DNA of 64,000 bases from Desulfococcus multivorans (lineage in GTDB: Bacteria; Desulfobacterota; Desulfobacteria; Desulfobacterales; Desulfococcaceae). Positions 28,351 to 36,564 of the stretch are shown one piece after another (the stretch's first letter is position 1; each line of letters opens with the position of its first letter). The position numbers were made by a program, and so were the translations under genes. Below the pieces are notes generated by a model. The model did no database searches. It had not been told where the DNA came from and saw only the letters and a list, made by a program, of their open reading frames with translations. The stretch is taken from the NCBI RefSeq assembly GCF_001854245.1, contig NZ_CP015381.1, forward strand, positions 3,693,001-3,757,000, written 5' to 3'.

Positions 28351-29349
28351 ATGCCGACCGAATCCGCCGAGGCCCTGTCGCCGCCCGATCTCTGGGGGCA
28401 GCCCGTCTTCGCTCGAATCCACGGGGAAATCGACCCCTTCGAGGACCTGTCCTGCTTCCGCCCCCTGGATCGGGCCTATACCGGGGACAACACCTTCTGG
28501 ACCGTTCCCTCCCCTGAACCCCGGCTCTCCGACGACTTCTGGCGGGATGTGGCAGGGCATCTGGATGACGAACGGATTCAGGCGGCGGCTCAAACGCTGG
28601 CGGCTGCCGTGACCCGATGGGAGCCCAGAGGAGACCGCCTCGTGTTCGCGGCGATCCTGAGGGCGGGGGTCCCCGTCGCCGACTGGCTGTGCCGCCTGAT
28701 TCCCGGGGCCCGGGCGGCGGCCCTTTCCCTCTTCGTGGGTTTGGGCATCGACGGCGTCGCCCTCGGCGCCCTTCGCCGGCGCTACCCGGAGCGCAAGGTC
28801 GTCTTCGTGGACGGATGGACCGGCCGGGGGGGCGTGGCCCGGACCATCGCGGCGCTGAACCAGGGGCCCCTGGCCGTCCTCGTGGACCCCTGGGGATGGG
28901 CCGATTTTTCCGGCGCCGGGGAGGACATCTTCTGCCCCACGGCCTGTTTCACGGGGGTGGCCACCCTGGGATTTTCCCGCACTTTCTTCGTGGACGAGAC
29001 GCGCCTCTTCGGAGCCTTTCGCTTTCCCGCCCGGTACCGCCGGGAGGCGCTGGTGGCGGCGTGGCAGGCCTGCTGCCCGGCGCCCGGACGAGCGGATGCC
29101 GCCCGCCCCGAGCCCCCCAGCCGCTTCTTCCGGGAAACCCCCCTGAGAATCCATGCCAACGAGGTCTGCCGGGCCCTGATCAACGCCGCGCCCCGGAAGC
29201 TGCTGTTCCGGGATGGCGCCCCTCGGGTCGCGCGGCGCTATCCCCTCCTCCTCCGCCTGGCGGAACACCGAGAAGTGCCGGTTCAATGCGGGGTGGACAG
29301 CCTCGGAGAGCTTCGGACCCGGGTCGCCTGCACCCTGGCCGCCGGCTGA
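28351..29349 (+). CDS. StiP-like phosphoribosyltransferase-fold protein
   Basis: A 332-residue protein starting after AAAGGAGAGACC, 14 bp downstream of its partner. LVFAAILRAGVPVADWLCR and KVVFVDGWTGRGGVARTI are the first loop and the PRPP-like loop (VDGWTG) of the family annotated as cysteine protease StiP, whose core is a PRTase-like fold. The last 80 residues (IHANEVCRALINAAPRKLLF onward) match the small Pelota-type RNA-binding domain expected there. In Ter-linked operons StiP sits beside the TRSP-type PRTase, as here. Proteolytic activity is doubtful; a base-exchange or nucleotide-modifying role is an inference from the fold. Confidence 0.7.
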   Translation: MPTESAEALSPPDLWGQPVFARIHGEIDPFEDLSCFRPLDRAYTGDNTFWTVPSPEPRLSDDFWRDVAGHLDDERIQAAAQTLAAAVTRWEPRGDRLVFAAILRAGVPVADWLCRLIPGARAAALSLFVGLGIDGVALGALRRRYPERKVVFVDGWTGRGGVARTIAALNQGPLAVLVDPWGWADFSGAGEDIFCPTACFTGVATLGFSRTFFVDETRLFGAFRFPARYRREALVAAWQACCPAPGRADAARPEPPSRFFRETPLRIHANEVCRALINAAPRKLLFRDGAPRVARRYPLLLRLAEHREVPVQCGVDSLGELRTRVACTLAAG

Positions 29350-29469
29350 CGGGAGACCCGCGCCGGGATTCGGGCTTTTCATTTCAGTGGGATTATTATA
29401 TGGAAAGATTCATGGGATAGACGTTACGTGGACGTCCACAACCTTTTTTGCACCGACGGAGACGCATTC

Positions 29470-30294
29470 ATGCACCGGAATTCCGCCGCCCTTCTTATGG
29501 CCGCCCTGCTCCTCGCGGGATGTCAGACCGCTTTTCAGCAGCTCCCCTACCAGCAGCTTCTGGACAGACCCGTGATCACGTTCCAGGGCAAGGAACAGCG
29601 ATTCATCTCCTACTTCGAGGCGGAGCCGATCTTCCGTTTCAAGGTCGACAACCCCAACCCCAAGGCGCTGACAGTCAAGAACATGACCTTCAACCTGACC
29701 ATCCTCGACCAGAAATTCATCACCGGGGTTTCGGATCAGGAAATCCTCGTGCAGCCGAATTCATCGGAAATGGTGGAACTGGCCCTGCCGTTCAATTTCA
29801 TGGACGTATTCGCCACCGCCGAAGAGTTTCAAAGGACCGACCATGCCCGCTTCGACCTGACCGGCCAGGCGACCGTCGGCCCCTTTTTCATCCCCTACGA
29901 CATCTCCGGGGAGCTGACCATTCCCCGGGTGCCCACCGTCGACATGGAAGTCTTCGACGCAGCGGATCCCGCCCGCATCAGGATGACCCTGGTCATCACC
30001 AACCCCAACCCCTTTCCCACGCCGCCGGGATTCCTCGAATACACGACGACCCTGGGGGGCCGTATTCTCGGAGAAAAACGGCTCACGCCCATCGGCGCCC
30101 TCGCGGCCCGGAGCGCACGCCGAATGATCCTGCCCGTCAATACCCCGGCAGCCCGGATGAGCGGCCCCATGAACGATCTCATGACAGGATCCGGCGCCTG
30201 TGTCCTTTCGGGGGTCATCCGGTATGCCGTTCCGGGGCGGGGGCATCGCAACTTCCCCTTCAGGACCGCAATGGAGGTCTTGCCGGCACCCTGA
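29470..30294 (+). CDS. LEA type 2 family lipoprotein
   Basis: A 274-residue protein with a lipoprotein signal peptide (LLMAALLLAGC, lipobox Cys at residue 18). The mature part has two WHy/LEA14-like beta-sandwich units: FRFKVDNPNPKALTVKNMTF in the first and MTLVITNPNPFPTPPGF in the second. This family binds or buffers at membranes and is often stress-associated; no enzymatic residues are known. It converges with nrdG. Confidence 0.8.
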   Translation: MHRNSAALLMAALLLAGCQTAFQQLPYQQLLDRPVITFQGKEQRFISYFEAEPIFRFKVDNPNPKALTVKNMTFNLTILDQKFITGVSDQEILVQPNSSEMVELALPFNFMDVFATAEEFQRTDHARFDLTGQATVGPFFIPYDISGELTIPRVPTVDMEVFDAADPARIRMTLVITNPNPFPTPPGFLEYTTTLGGRILGEKRLTPIGALAARSARRMILPVNTPAARMSGPMNDLMTGSGACVLSGVIRYAVPGRGHRNFPFRTAMEVLPAP

Positions 30295-30317
30295 AAAGCC
30301 CCCTTTGACCCGCCCCG

Positions 30318-31013
30318 TCACCGCACTTCGCAGCAGCGCACCCAAAGGGCGCAGGCCTTCCGCAGGTCCGAAAGCGCCTCGTCGGAAAACCGACGGTTCG
30401 GCCCGTTCTGGAAAAACCCGGGATCGAGCACCTCCTCCTCCCGGCACTGCTGAAGAACGTACAGGTCCGCCCCGTGGATCAGGCGGCAGATCGTCTCGAG
30501 GATTTCCGGGTCCACCAGGGGCTTGACGCAGGTGGTCCGGAACTCGTAAGGGAGGCCGGCATCCATGATGGTCCGGATGCTCGACAGAAGATCCCGGGGA
30601 TCGGGATCCGGATGGATGAGAGGGGCGTACCCCCGGGGATCGGTCTTGACGTCCATGGCCACGTAATCCACCAGACCCCGCCGGATGAGGTCCGCCAGGA
30701 CTTCGGGCCGGCTGCCGTTGGTGTCCAGCTTGACCGGATATCCCATGGCCTTGATCCGGGCGCACAGCACCGGAAGATCGGCCTGGAGGGTGGGCTCCCC
30801 GCCGGAGACGACCACGCCGTCCAGAAAACCGGCCCGGTCCGCGAGAAGCTCGAAAAACGCCTCGGACGAAACAGCCGCCCCGGCATCCCCCCGGGCCATG
30901 GCCGGATTGTGGCAGTAGGGGCATCTGAAATTGCACCCGGAAAGGAAGACCACGCAGGCCACCTTCCCGGGGTAGTCGATCAACGAGGTCTTCCGCAGTC
31001 CGCCGATGCGCAT
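30318..31013 (-). CDS. nrdG: Anaerobic ribonucleotide reductase activating protein
   Basis: The 231-residue radical SAM enzyme installs the glycyl radical on NrdD. It has the cluster motif CNFRCPYC, the SAM-binding GGEPT, and the short NrdG-like length. KTSLIDYPGKVACVVFLSGC is the typical N-terminal segment. The start at 31013 lies 13 bp after the nrdD stop and follows GGGGGAT. It is co-transcribed with nrdD, so it shares the NrdR-box control. Confidence 0.92.
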   Translation of the reverse strand: MRIGGLRKTSLIDYPGKVACVVFLSGCNFRCPYCHNPAMARGDAGAAVSSEAFFELLADRAGFLDGVVVSGGEPTLQADLPVLCARIKAMGYPVKLDTNGSRPEVLADLIRRGLVDYVAMDVKTDPRGYAPLIHPDPDPRDLLSSIRTIMDAGLPYEFRTTCVKPLVDPEILETICRLIHGADLYVLQQCREEEVLDPGFFQNGPNRRFSDEALSDLRKACALWVRCCEVR

Positions 31014-31026
31014 CGAAACGATCCCC

Positions 31027-33120
31027 CTATCCCGCGACCTTGAAGGTCTTTCGACGGGAGAACTCCACACGCTTGCCGTCGTTCCACTGCTTGACGGGCC
31101 GCAGGTACCCCACCACCCGCGAATAGATCTCCGTCTCCCGGGCGCAGGTGGGGCATGCCGCCTGCTCGCCCGAGAGATAGCCGTGGACCGGGCAGATGCT
31201 GAAGGTCGGCGTCAGGGTGAAATAGGGAAGCCGGTAATTGGCGGCGATCTTGCGGATCACGTTCTTGACGGTCCGGATCTGGCCGACCCGCTCCCCCAGG
31301 AAGATGTGAAGAACGGTGCCGCCGGTGTACCGGGACTGGAGTTCGTCCTGGAGCATCAGGGTCTCGAAGACGTCGTCGGTGTAGTTGACCGGGAGCTGGG
31401 TGGAGTTGGTGTAGTAGACCTCCCCGGTGTCGGCGTCAGGTCCCCCGCCGGCGCAGATGATGTCCGGATACCGTTTCCGGTCAAGCATGGCCAGGCGGTA
31501 TGAGGTCCCCTCGGCCGGCGTGGCCTCGAGGTTGAAGAGATCCCCCGTCTCCTCCTGGATCCGGGAGATGGTCTCCCGGATGAAATCCATGACCCTGAGG
31601 GCAAAGGCCTGCCCCGAGGCGGTGCCGATGTCCTCCCCCAGGAAGTTGATGCACGCCTCGTTCATACCGATGATGCCGATGGTGGAGAAATGGTTCTTCC
31701 AGTAAGTCCCGGAAGCGTTTTTGATCTCCCGGAGGTAGAAGCTCGAATAGGGATAGAGATTCTTGTCCGTGAAGGTTTCGAGCACCTTCCGCTTGATCAC
31801 CAGGCTCTCCTTGGCCGCATGGATCAGCTCGGAAAGGCGTCGGTAGAATTCAGCCTCGGTCCGGGCGGTATAGCCGATGCGGGGAAGATTGAGGGTCACG
31901 ACCCCGATGGAGCCGGTGAGGGGGTTGGCGCCGAAGAGCCCCCCGCCCCGCTTGAGGAGTTCCCGGTTGTCGAGGCGCAGCCGGCAGCACATGGAGCGGG
32001 CGTCCTCCGGGGACATGTCCGAATTGACGAAATTGGAAAAATAGGGAATGCCGTACTTCCCGGTCATCTCCCAGATGAGGTCGAGATTGGGGTTGTCCCA
32101 GTCGAAATCCGGGGTGATATTGTAGGTGGGGATCGGAAAGGTGAAGACCCGGCCCCGGGCGTCCCCCGCCATCATGACCTCGGCGAAGGCGCGGTTGAGG
32201 ACGTCCATCTCCGCCTGGAAGTCGCCGTAGGTCTCGGCCCCCTCGACGCCGCCGACGATGACCGGATGGTCCTTCAGGATGCCGGGCACCGAGAGGTCCA
32301 TGGTGATGTTCGTGAAGGGCGTCTGGAAACCGACCCGCGTGGGAATGTTGATGTTGAAGACGAACTCCTGGATCGCCTGTTTCACCTCGCCGTAGTCGAG
32401 CTCGTCATACCGGATGAAGGGCGCCAGCAGGGTGTCGAAATTGGAGATGGCCTGGGCGCCGGCCGCCTCTCCCTGCAGAGTGTAGAAGAAATTGACGATC
32501 TGGCCCAGCGCGGAACGGAGATGGCGGGGCGGCGCGCTCTCCACCTTCCCGGCAACGCCCCGGAAACCCTGTTTGAGCAGGTCCTTGAGGTCCCACCCCA
32601 CGCAGTAGACCGACAGGAGGCTCAGGTCGTGGATGTGAAAATCGCCCCGTTTGTGCAGGTCCCGGATGGCGGGGGGATAGATCCGATTGAGCCAGTACTC
32701 GGCCGTGATGTCCGAGGAGATGTAGTTGTTGAGGCCCTGGAGGGAGTAGCACATGTTGCTGTTCTCCTTGATGCGCCAGTCGAGCCGCTCCAGATAGTGA
32801 TCCACCAGATCCACCCGGGCCTTGGTGGCGATGTTCCGGATCTGGCTGTGCTGCTCCCGGTAGAGGATGTAGGCCTTGGCGGTAATGGAATAAGGGGAAT
32901 CGAGGAGAACCCGCTCCACCACGTCCTGGACCTCCTCCACCTCGGGCACCGGCCCGAAACGCATCTCGTGGGTCAGGGTCAGAACCCGCAGGGTGAGTTT
33001 CCGGGCCTCCCGCTCGCCAAACTCGCCGGTGGCCTTTCCCGCCTTGAGAATGGCCGCGGTGATCTTGGATGAATCAAACTCCACAATTCTGCCGTCGCGC
33101 TTTTTGATCTTTTCGAACAC
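31027..33120 (-). CDS. nrdD: Anaerobic ribonucleoside-triphosphate reductase
   Basis: The 697-residue class III reductase converts ribonucleoside to deoxyribonucleoside triphosphates without oxygen. An N-terminal ATP-cone (about residues 3-90) gives allosteric control. The barrel carries MCCRLRLDNRELLKRGGGLF and SIGVVTLNLPRIGYTARTEAEF. Near the end are the zinc-site cysteines (CPVHG and CPTCA) and the glycyl-radical region RVVGYLRP. I choose the GTG at 33120 because GAGGA lies six bases upstream; the in-frame TTG at 33156 has no ribosome-binding site. Two NrdR-type boxes lie about 95-140 bp upstream. Confidence 0.93.
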   Translation of the reverse strand: MFEKIKKRDGRIVEFDSSKITAAILKAGKATGEFGEREARKLTLRVLTLTHEMRFGPVPEVEEVQDVVERVLLDSPYSITAKAYILYREQHSQIRNIATKARVDLVDHYLERLDWRIKENSNMCYSLQGLNNYISSDITAEYWLNRIYPPAIRDLHKRGDFHIHDLSLLSVYCVGWDLKDLLKQGFRGVAGKVESAPPRHLRSALGQIVNFFYTLQGEAAGAQAISNFDTLLAPFIRYDELDYGEVKQAIQEFVFNINIPTRVGFQTPFTNITMDLSVPGILKDHPVIVGGVEGAETYGDFQAEMDVLNRAFAEVMMAGDARGRVFTFPIPTYNITPDFDWDNPNLDLIWEMTGKYGIPYFSNFVNSDMSPEDARSMCCRLRLDNRELLKRGGGLFGANPLTGSIGVVTLNLPRIGYTARTEAEFYRRLSELIHAAKESLVIKRKVLETFTDKNLYPYSSFYLREIKNASGTYWKNHFSTIGIIGMNEACINFLGEDIGTASGQAFALRVMDFIRETISRIQEETGDLFNLEATPAEGTSYRLAMLDRKRYPDIICAGGGPDADTGEVYYTNSTQLPVNYTDDVFETLMLQDELQSRYTGGTVLHIFLGERVGQIRTVKNVIRKIAANYRLPYFTLTPTFSICPVHGYLSGEQAACPTCARETEIYSRVVGYLRPVKQWNDGKRVEFSRRKTFKVAG

Positions 33121-33213
33121 AGGGATTCCTCTTTTGCTGATGTCGTCAGGTTTCAAGATGAGGGGATTCGGCTGCCCGGTCCCTTGCGGACCGCAGCAGC
33201 AAGCGGGTTGATA

Positions 33214-33260
33214 TCACCACATATGGTGCATGTCAAGGCATTTGGCGCAACATATAGTGC
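33214..33260 (-). promoter_or_regulatory. Pair of NrdR boxes upstream of nrdD
   Basis: TCACCACATATGGTGC (33214-33229) and GCGCAACATATAGTGC (33245-33260) each match the NrdR consensus ACACWATATATWGTGT at 11-12 of 16 positions. Their starts are 31 bp apart, three helical turns, the spacing known for paired NrdR operators. NrdR represses ribonucleotide reductase genes when dATP is plentiful; the nrdR gene itself is not in the window. Confidence 0.75.
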
Positions 33261-33351
33261 GTTTTCCCATCACACACCGTAGCTATCGAAAAAGACAGGA
33301 GAAAAAAAGTTATCTGCTTTTCTGGGGGAAGGGAGGGGGGAAATGTGGTAT

Positions 33352-33451
33352 AGGGGATAAAGGTTTTATGGTTTTAAGGTTTTATGGTTTTAAGGCTTTA
33401 AGGTTTTAAGGCTTTAAGGTTTTATGGTTTTATGGTTTTATGGTGTTAAGG
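33352..33451. repeat. 8-bp-period array (TTTTATGG/TTTTAAGG/CTTTAAGG)
   Basis: About 12 consecutive octamers in one register, with unit types mixed: TTTTATGG, TTTTAAGG, CTTTAAGG, TGTTAAGG. It is followed by R1 heptamers at 33487-33523. Confidence 0.8.
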
Positions 33452-33486
33452 GACGGTTTATGGGATTCGTTAGGCGGTTTTGGCGG

Positions 33487-33523
33487 ATGTACCCTTCAGT
33501 CTTCAGCCTTCAGCCTTCAGTCT
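33487..33523. repeat. R1 7-bp-period array, opposite orientation
   Basis: TTCAGTC, TTCAGCC, TTCAGCC, TTCAGTC in tandem, the complement of the CTGAAGG arm. Confidence 0.6.
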
Positions 33524-33557
33524 ATCTATTGACCATGGCCGTGCCGGAATGCTAAAA

Positions 33558-33617
33558 CCCTAACACCCTAACACCCTAACACCCTAACACCCTAACACCC
33601 TAACACCCTAACACCCT
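33558..33617. repeat. Octamer array CCCTAACA, 7.5 copies
   Basis: Nearly perfect tandem CCCTAACA, ending CCCTGAC eight bases before the next start codon. It looks like a telomere repeat but the period is eight. Confidence 0.85.
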
Positions 33618-33625
33618 GACTTCCT

Positions 33626-33928
33626 ATGCCCCTCTACGAAAATCCCCTTTTCCGGGAAACCGTGGTTCCCTGGTATGATTCCACGCTCGCCTGTATCGTG
33701 ACGATGGCGGTCATGGCGGGGGGCTTCATCTTTGGGGTCATCGGGTACCTGACGGCCCTGGAGACGCCGGAATCCCACCGGTATGCCTGGGTGCCGGTCC
33801 TGTTGGCGGGCATGAGCCTCGCTGTCATCCTCTCCATTGCCGTACGCTTGTTCCTGCGCTGCGCCCGTCGACGGAAACAGCGGCGGGAGCGGCGATCATC
33901 GACGTCGACACTCGCCGACCGGCTCTGA
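33626..33928 (+). CDS. Small two-helix membrane protein, unknown function
   Basis: 100 residues with two clear transmembrane helices (about 22-44 and 56-76) separated by ALETPESHRYAW and followed by a strongly basic tail (RCARRRKQRRERR). This predicts a cytoplasmic C-terminus. No family is recognised. The ribosome-binding site is weak because an octamer array ends directly upstream. It converges with a thioredoxin-like gene. Confidence 0.55.
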   Translation: MPLYENPLFRETVVPWYDSTLACIVTMAVMAGGFIFGVIGYLTALETPESHRYAWVPVLLAGMSLAVILSIAVRLFLRCARRRKQRRERRSSTSTLADRL

Positions 33929-33943
33929 ACAGCCCGCGTCTAT

Positions 33944-33991
33944 CCGGCTGTCAGGCCGGCTGTCAGGCCGGCTGTCAGGCCGGCTGTCAGG
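33944..33991. repeat. 12-bp minisatellite, four perfect copies
   Basis: CCGGCTGTCAGG repeated four times. The stop codon of the leftward thioredoxin-like gene lies in the last copy. Because 12 is a multiple of three, each copy supplies a TGA in the same frame. Confidence 0.85.
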
Positions 33992-34487
33992 GGCGTTCCC
34001 GGAAGGTCTCGAAATCCATCTTTCGGTAGCTGTCCGTGTGGATGAACCTGAGCAGGGGCAGCATGACCTCCGGGGGAATATAGCCCGGCTGGGATCCGAT
34101 GCTCGTCCCGTCAGACGCGATAAAGAAGGTGGCGGGAAGCCCCTCGACCCGATACTGCTCAGCGATCTTCGGCTGCCGGTCCGAATCGACCTGAATGGGA
34201 ATGTAATGGTCGTTGAGATATGCCGCCACGGCGTTGTCCCGGAAGGTCTTCTCTTCCATCACCTGGCAATATTGGCACCAGTCCGCGTAGAAATTCAGGA
34301 AGATCTTCTTGCCTTCACGCTGCCCCCGGCTGAAGCCCTCCTCGAAGGTATACCATCGGACCCCGGCCGCTGCCGTGCCTTTGCCCCCGGCCGCGGCAAC
34401 ACCCTCTTCCCGAGCCTCCCCCGCCCCAACAACGGCAGGTGCCCCCACGAGCAAAGCCATGACCATCACAATCCACAAATATTTCAA
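33987..34487 (-). CDS. Periplasmic thioredoxin-like protein
   Basis: 166 residues with a signal peptide (KYLWIVMVMALLVGAPAVVG) and a thioredoxin fold. The active site is ADWCQYCQVMEEKTF and the cis-proline region is EGLPATFFIASDG. The layout matches single-domain DsbD-gamma-like or SoxW-type thiol reductases. The TTG at 34487 is preferred because GGGGGAGG is five bases upstream. It lies beside dsbD in the same orientation and could receive electrons from it. The 3' end runs into a 12-bp minisatellite. Confidence 0.82.
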   Translation of the reverse strand: MKYLWIVMVMALLVGAPAVVGAGEAREEGVAAAGGKGTAAAGVRWYTFEEGFSRGQREGKKIFLNFYADWCQYCQVMEEKTFRDNAVAAYLNDHYIPIQVDSDRQPKIAEQYRVEGLPATFFIASDGTSIGSQPGYIPPEVMLPLLRFIHTDSYRKMDFETFRERP

Positions 34488-34598
34488 TACGACCTCCCCC
34501 ATAACCCCATAAACTCTAAATCCTGAATCCTTCTTCTAAGAAAACGTCATTTTCTCATAAATTCTGGGACCGACCCTCGAATCGCTTGAAACCCAACC

Positions 34599-34680
34599 AC
34601 ATAACCACATAACCACATAAAACCTTAACACTCTAACACTCTAAAACCCTAACACTCTAAAACCTTAACACCCTACCCCC
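34599..34680. repeat. Mixed 8-bp-period array
   Basis: Starts as AACCACAT (x3) then changes to AAAACCTT, AACACTCT, AACACTCT, AAAACCCT and similar, all in one register. It ends exactly at the stop of dsbD. Confidence 0.8.
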
Positions 34681-36525
34681 CTAGAACCTCCCCATCCTCT
34701 CCAACAACCCCTCAGGCCCAATGAACCGGGTGACGGTTTCGGTCTTCGCGATCCGTCCCGTCCTGTCGATGAAGACGAGGGTGGGGAGTCCCACGACGCC
34801 GTACTTCCGGTGCAGGGCCTTCGCTTCGGGGTCCGACGGGTCGGAGCCGTCGACCCTGAGGGCCACGAACCGGTCGGCGGCGGCGACGACCCGGGGATCC
34901 GAGAAGGTCTTTCGGTCCAGGTCCTTGCAGGCCGCGCACCAGTCTGCATAAAAGTCGATCAGGACCGGTCGCTTTTCCCGATGGGCCGCCGCAAGGGCCG
35001 CGGCCTCATCGGTCATCCAGGCGATGCCGGCGGGCGCTGCCGCGGGTGAACCTGTCGCGCCCCCGACCCCGGCCCCGGCCAGGGCGAAGCGGGCGGCGTA
35101 GGCAATGCCCAGGGTGAGGCAGAGGATGCCCGCGGCTTTTCGGAGCCGGTCATACCCGCCGGCTGCAGCCGACAGGCCGTCAAGACCCCCGATGAAGACG
35201 CCGACGCCGATCAAAAGGGCGCCCATGGAGAGCCAGAGGATTCTCTCGGGCATGAGGGGCGCGGCATAATAGAGGGCCGCCGCCAGCATCAGCACTCCGA
35301 AGGACCGTTTGAGCCGCTCCATCCATGGGCCGGACCTGGGCAGCGCCGCCGCGGCGCCGGAGAATGTGCCGATCACGACGAAAAGGGTCCCCATGCCGAG
35401 GGCGAAGCTCCACATGATCAAAAAACCCTGGAGTCGATCCCCCAGGGTGGCGATATAGACCAGAAGCGCCACCAGAAGCGGCCCCACGCAGGGGCCCACC
35501 ACGGCGCCGGCCGCCGCGCCGGTCAGAAATACGCCCACCCCGCCCCCGCCGAACTTCATGCCGATCCGGGAGGCCGCCCACGCAGGCATCCGGATGTGGA
35601 AGAGATCGAAGAGGCTCAGGGCCATACCCGTGAAAATCACCGCCACCCCGATACGGACGGCCGGGTGGCCCGCGAACCCGCCGAACAGTCCTCCCGACCA
35701 CGCGGCCGCGACCCCGAAGGCGGCATAGACCAGGGACATGCCCCCCACATATATCAGGGAGAGACCGAACCCCCTGCGGGTGCTCCCCGCGCCGGCGGCG
35801 CCGATAACGGTCATGGTGATGGGAATCATGGGATAGATGCACGGGGTCAGGCTGGCCAGGAGGCCCCAGGCAAAGGCCGCGGCCAGGACCCCCACCAGCC
35901 CGAAACGGCGGTGGGCGCGCCAATAGGGGTTTTCAGAAGGCGGCGGTTCCAATGCGTCCGCTGCGTCCGCAACCGGCGCCGGAGAAACGTTCTGTTCCGC
36001 AACGGACCCGACCACATCGACAGTGACGGTTAACCGTTTTTCCCGGGGAAAGAAGCACCGGTCTCCGGCGCAGCCCTGGTACCGGATCGTCAGGGGGACG
36101 ACAATGGCGGACCCGACCGGCGCCGAAGCATCCACCGACACCGGCAGGCGGAAGGTCGCGTCCTCTACATGGAAGCGGGCCGTATTCCCGTCCGGCTCGG
36201 TCCTTTCGACGCTCTTGGGAACGTCGAGGGGCCCGAAGGCGATGCCGGATACCGGGACCGGCTCGATGAACGTCCGGTCCGCATAGAGTTTGTGGCCGGG
36301 GGGAATCCCGGCGGAAACCGTGATGACGCCGCCCTGTCCCGGAGCGATGCGCTCGGGGGCGACAGCTATGATAAAGGTAAAGGGATCGGCAGGCGCCGCT
36401 GGTGAAGCCTCCCCCAGGATCCCGCCCGATTGCGCCGTCGCGGACGTTGATCCGGCCAGGAGCAGAAGGACGCAGACAAGCACCCGCCCCATCGACGGTA
36501 TCAATCCGTTATTCACAGGATTCAA
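34681..36525 (-). CDS. dsbD: Thiol:disulfide interchange protein DsbD
   Basis: The 614-residue protein carries electrons from cytoplasmic thioredoxin across the inner membrane to periplasmic partners. A signal peptide is followed by the alpha domain (about 45-170, RYQGCAGDRCFFPREKR with its Cys pair). The eight-helix beta domain (about 205-460) has Cys in LTPCIYPMIPIT and VGPCVGPLL. The C-terminal thioredoxin domain has DWCAACKDLDRKTF. All six redox cysteines are visible. Translation probably begins at the TTG at 36525 after GAGGGGG, or at the ATG at 36492, which has no ribosome-binding site. It starts 40 bp after proC ends and may be co-transcribed. Confidence 0.92.
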   Translation of the reverse strand: MNPVNNGLIPSMGRVLVCVLLLLAGSTSATAQSGGILGEASPAAPADPFTFIIAVAPERIAPGQGGVITVSAGIPPGHKLYADRTFIEPVPVSGIAFGPLDVPKSVERTEPDGNTARFHVEDATFRLPVSVDASAPVGSAIVVPLTIRYQGCAGDRCFFPREKRLTVTVDVVGSVAEQNVSPAPVADAADALEPPPSENPYWRAHRRFGLVGVLAAAFAWGLLASLTPCIYPMIPITMTVIGAAGAGSTRRGFGLSLIYVGGMSLVYAAFGVAAAWSGGLFGGFAGHPAVRIGVAVIFTGMALSLFDLFHIRMPAWAASRIGMKFGGGGVGVFLTGAAAGAVVGPCVGPLLVALLVYIATLGDRLQGFLIMWSFALGMGTLFVVIGTFSGAAAALPRSGPWMERLKRSFGVLMLAAALYYAAPLMPERILWLSMGALLIGVGVFIGGLDGLSAAAGGYDRLRKAAGILCLTLGIAYAARFALAGAGVGGATGSPAAAPAGIAWMTDEAAALAAAHREKRPVLIDFYADWCAACKDLDRKTFSDPRVVAAADRFVALRVDGSDPSDPEAKALHRKYGVVGLPTLVFIDRTGRIAKTETVTRFIGPEGLLERMGRF

Positions 36526-36564
36526 GAATTCCCCCTCGCCGTCACCGCCGCGGACCGGCAGGGC

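Noticed and set aside
33558-33617. Telomere-type CCCTAA repeats, possible eukaryotic contamination or contig end
   Set aside because: The unit is 8 bp rather than 6 or 7, and the arrays occur repeatedly between ordinary bacterial genes on both sides.
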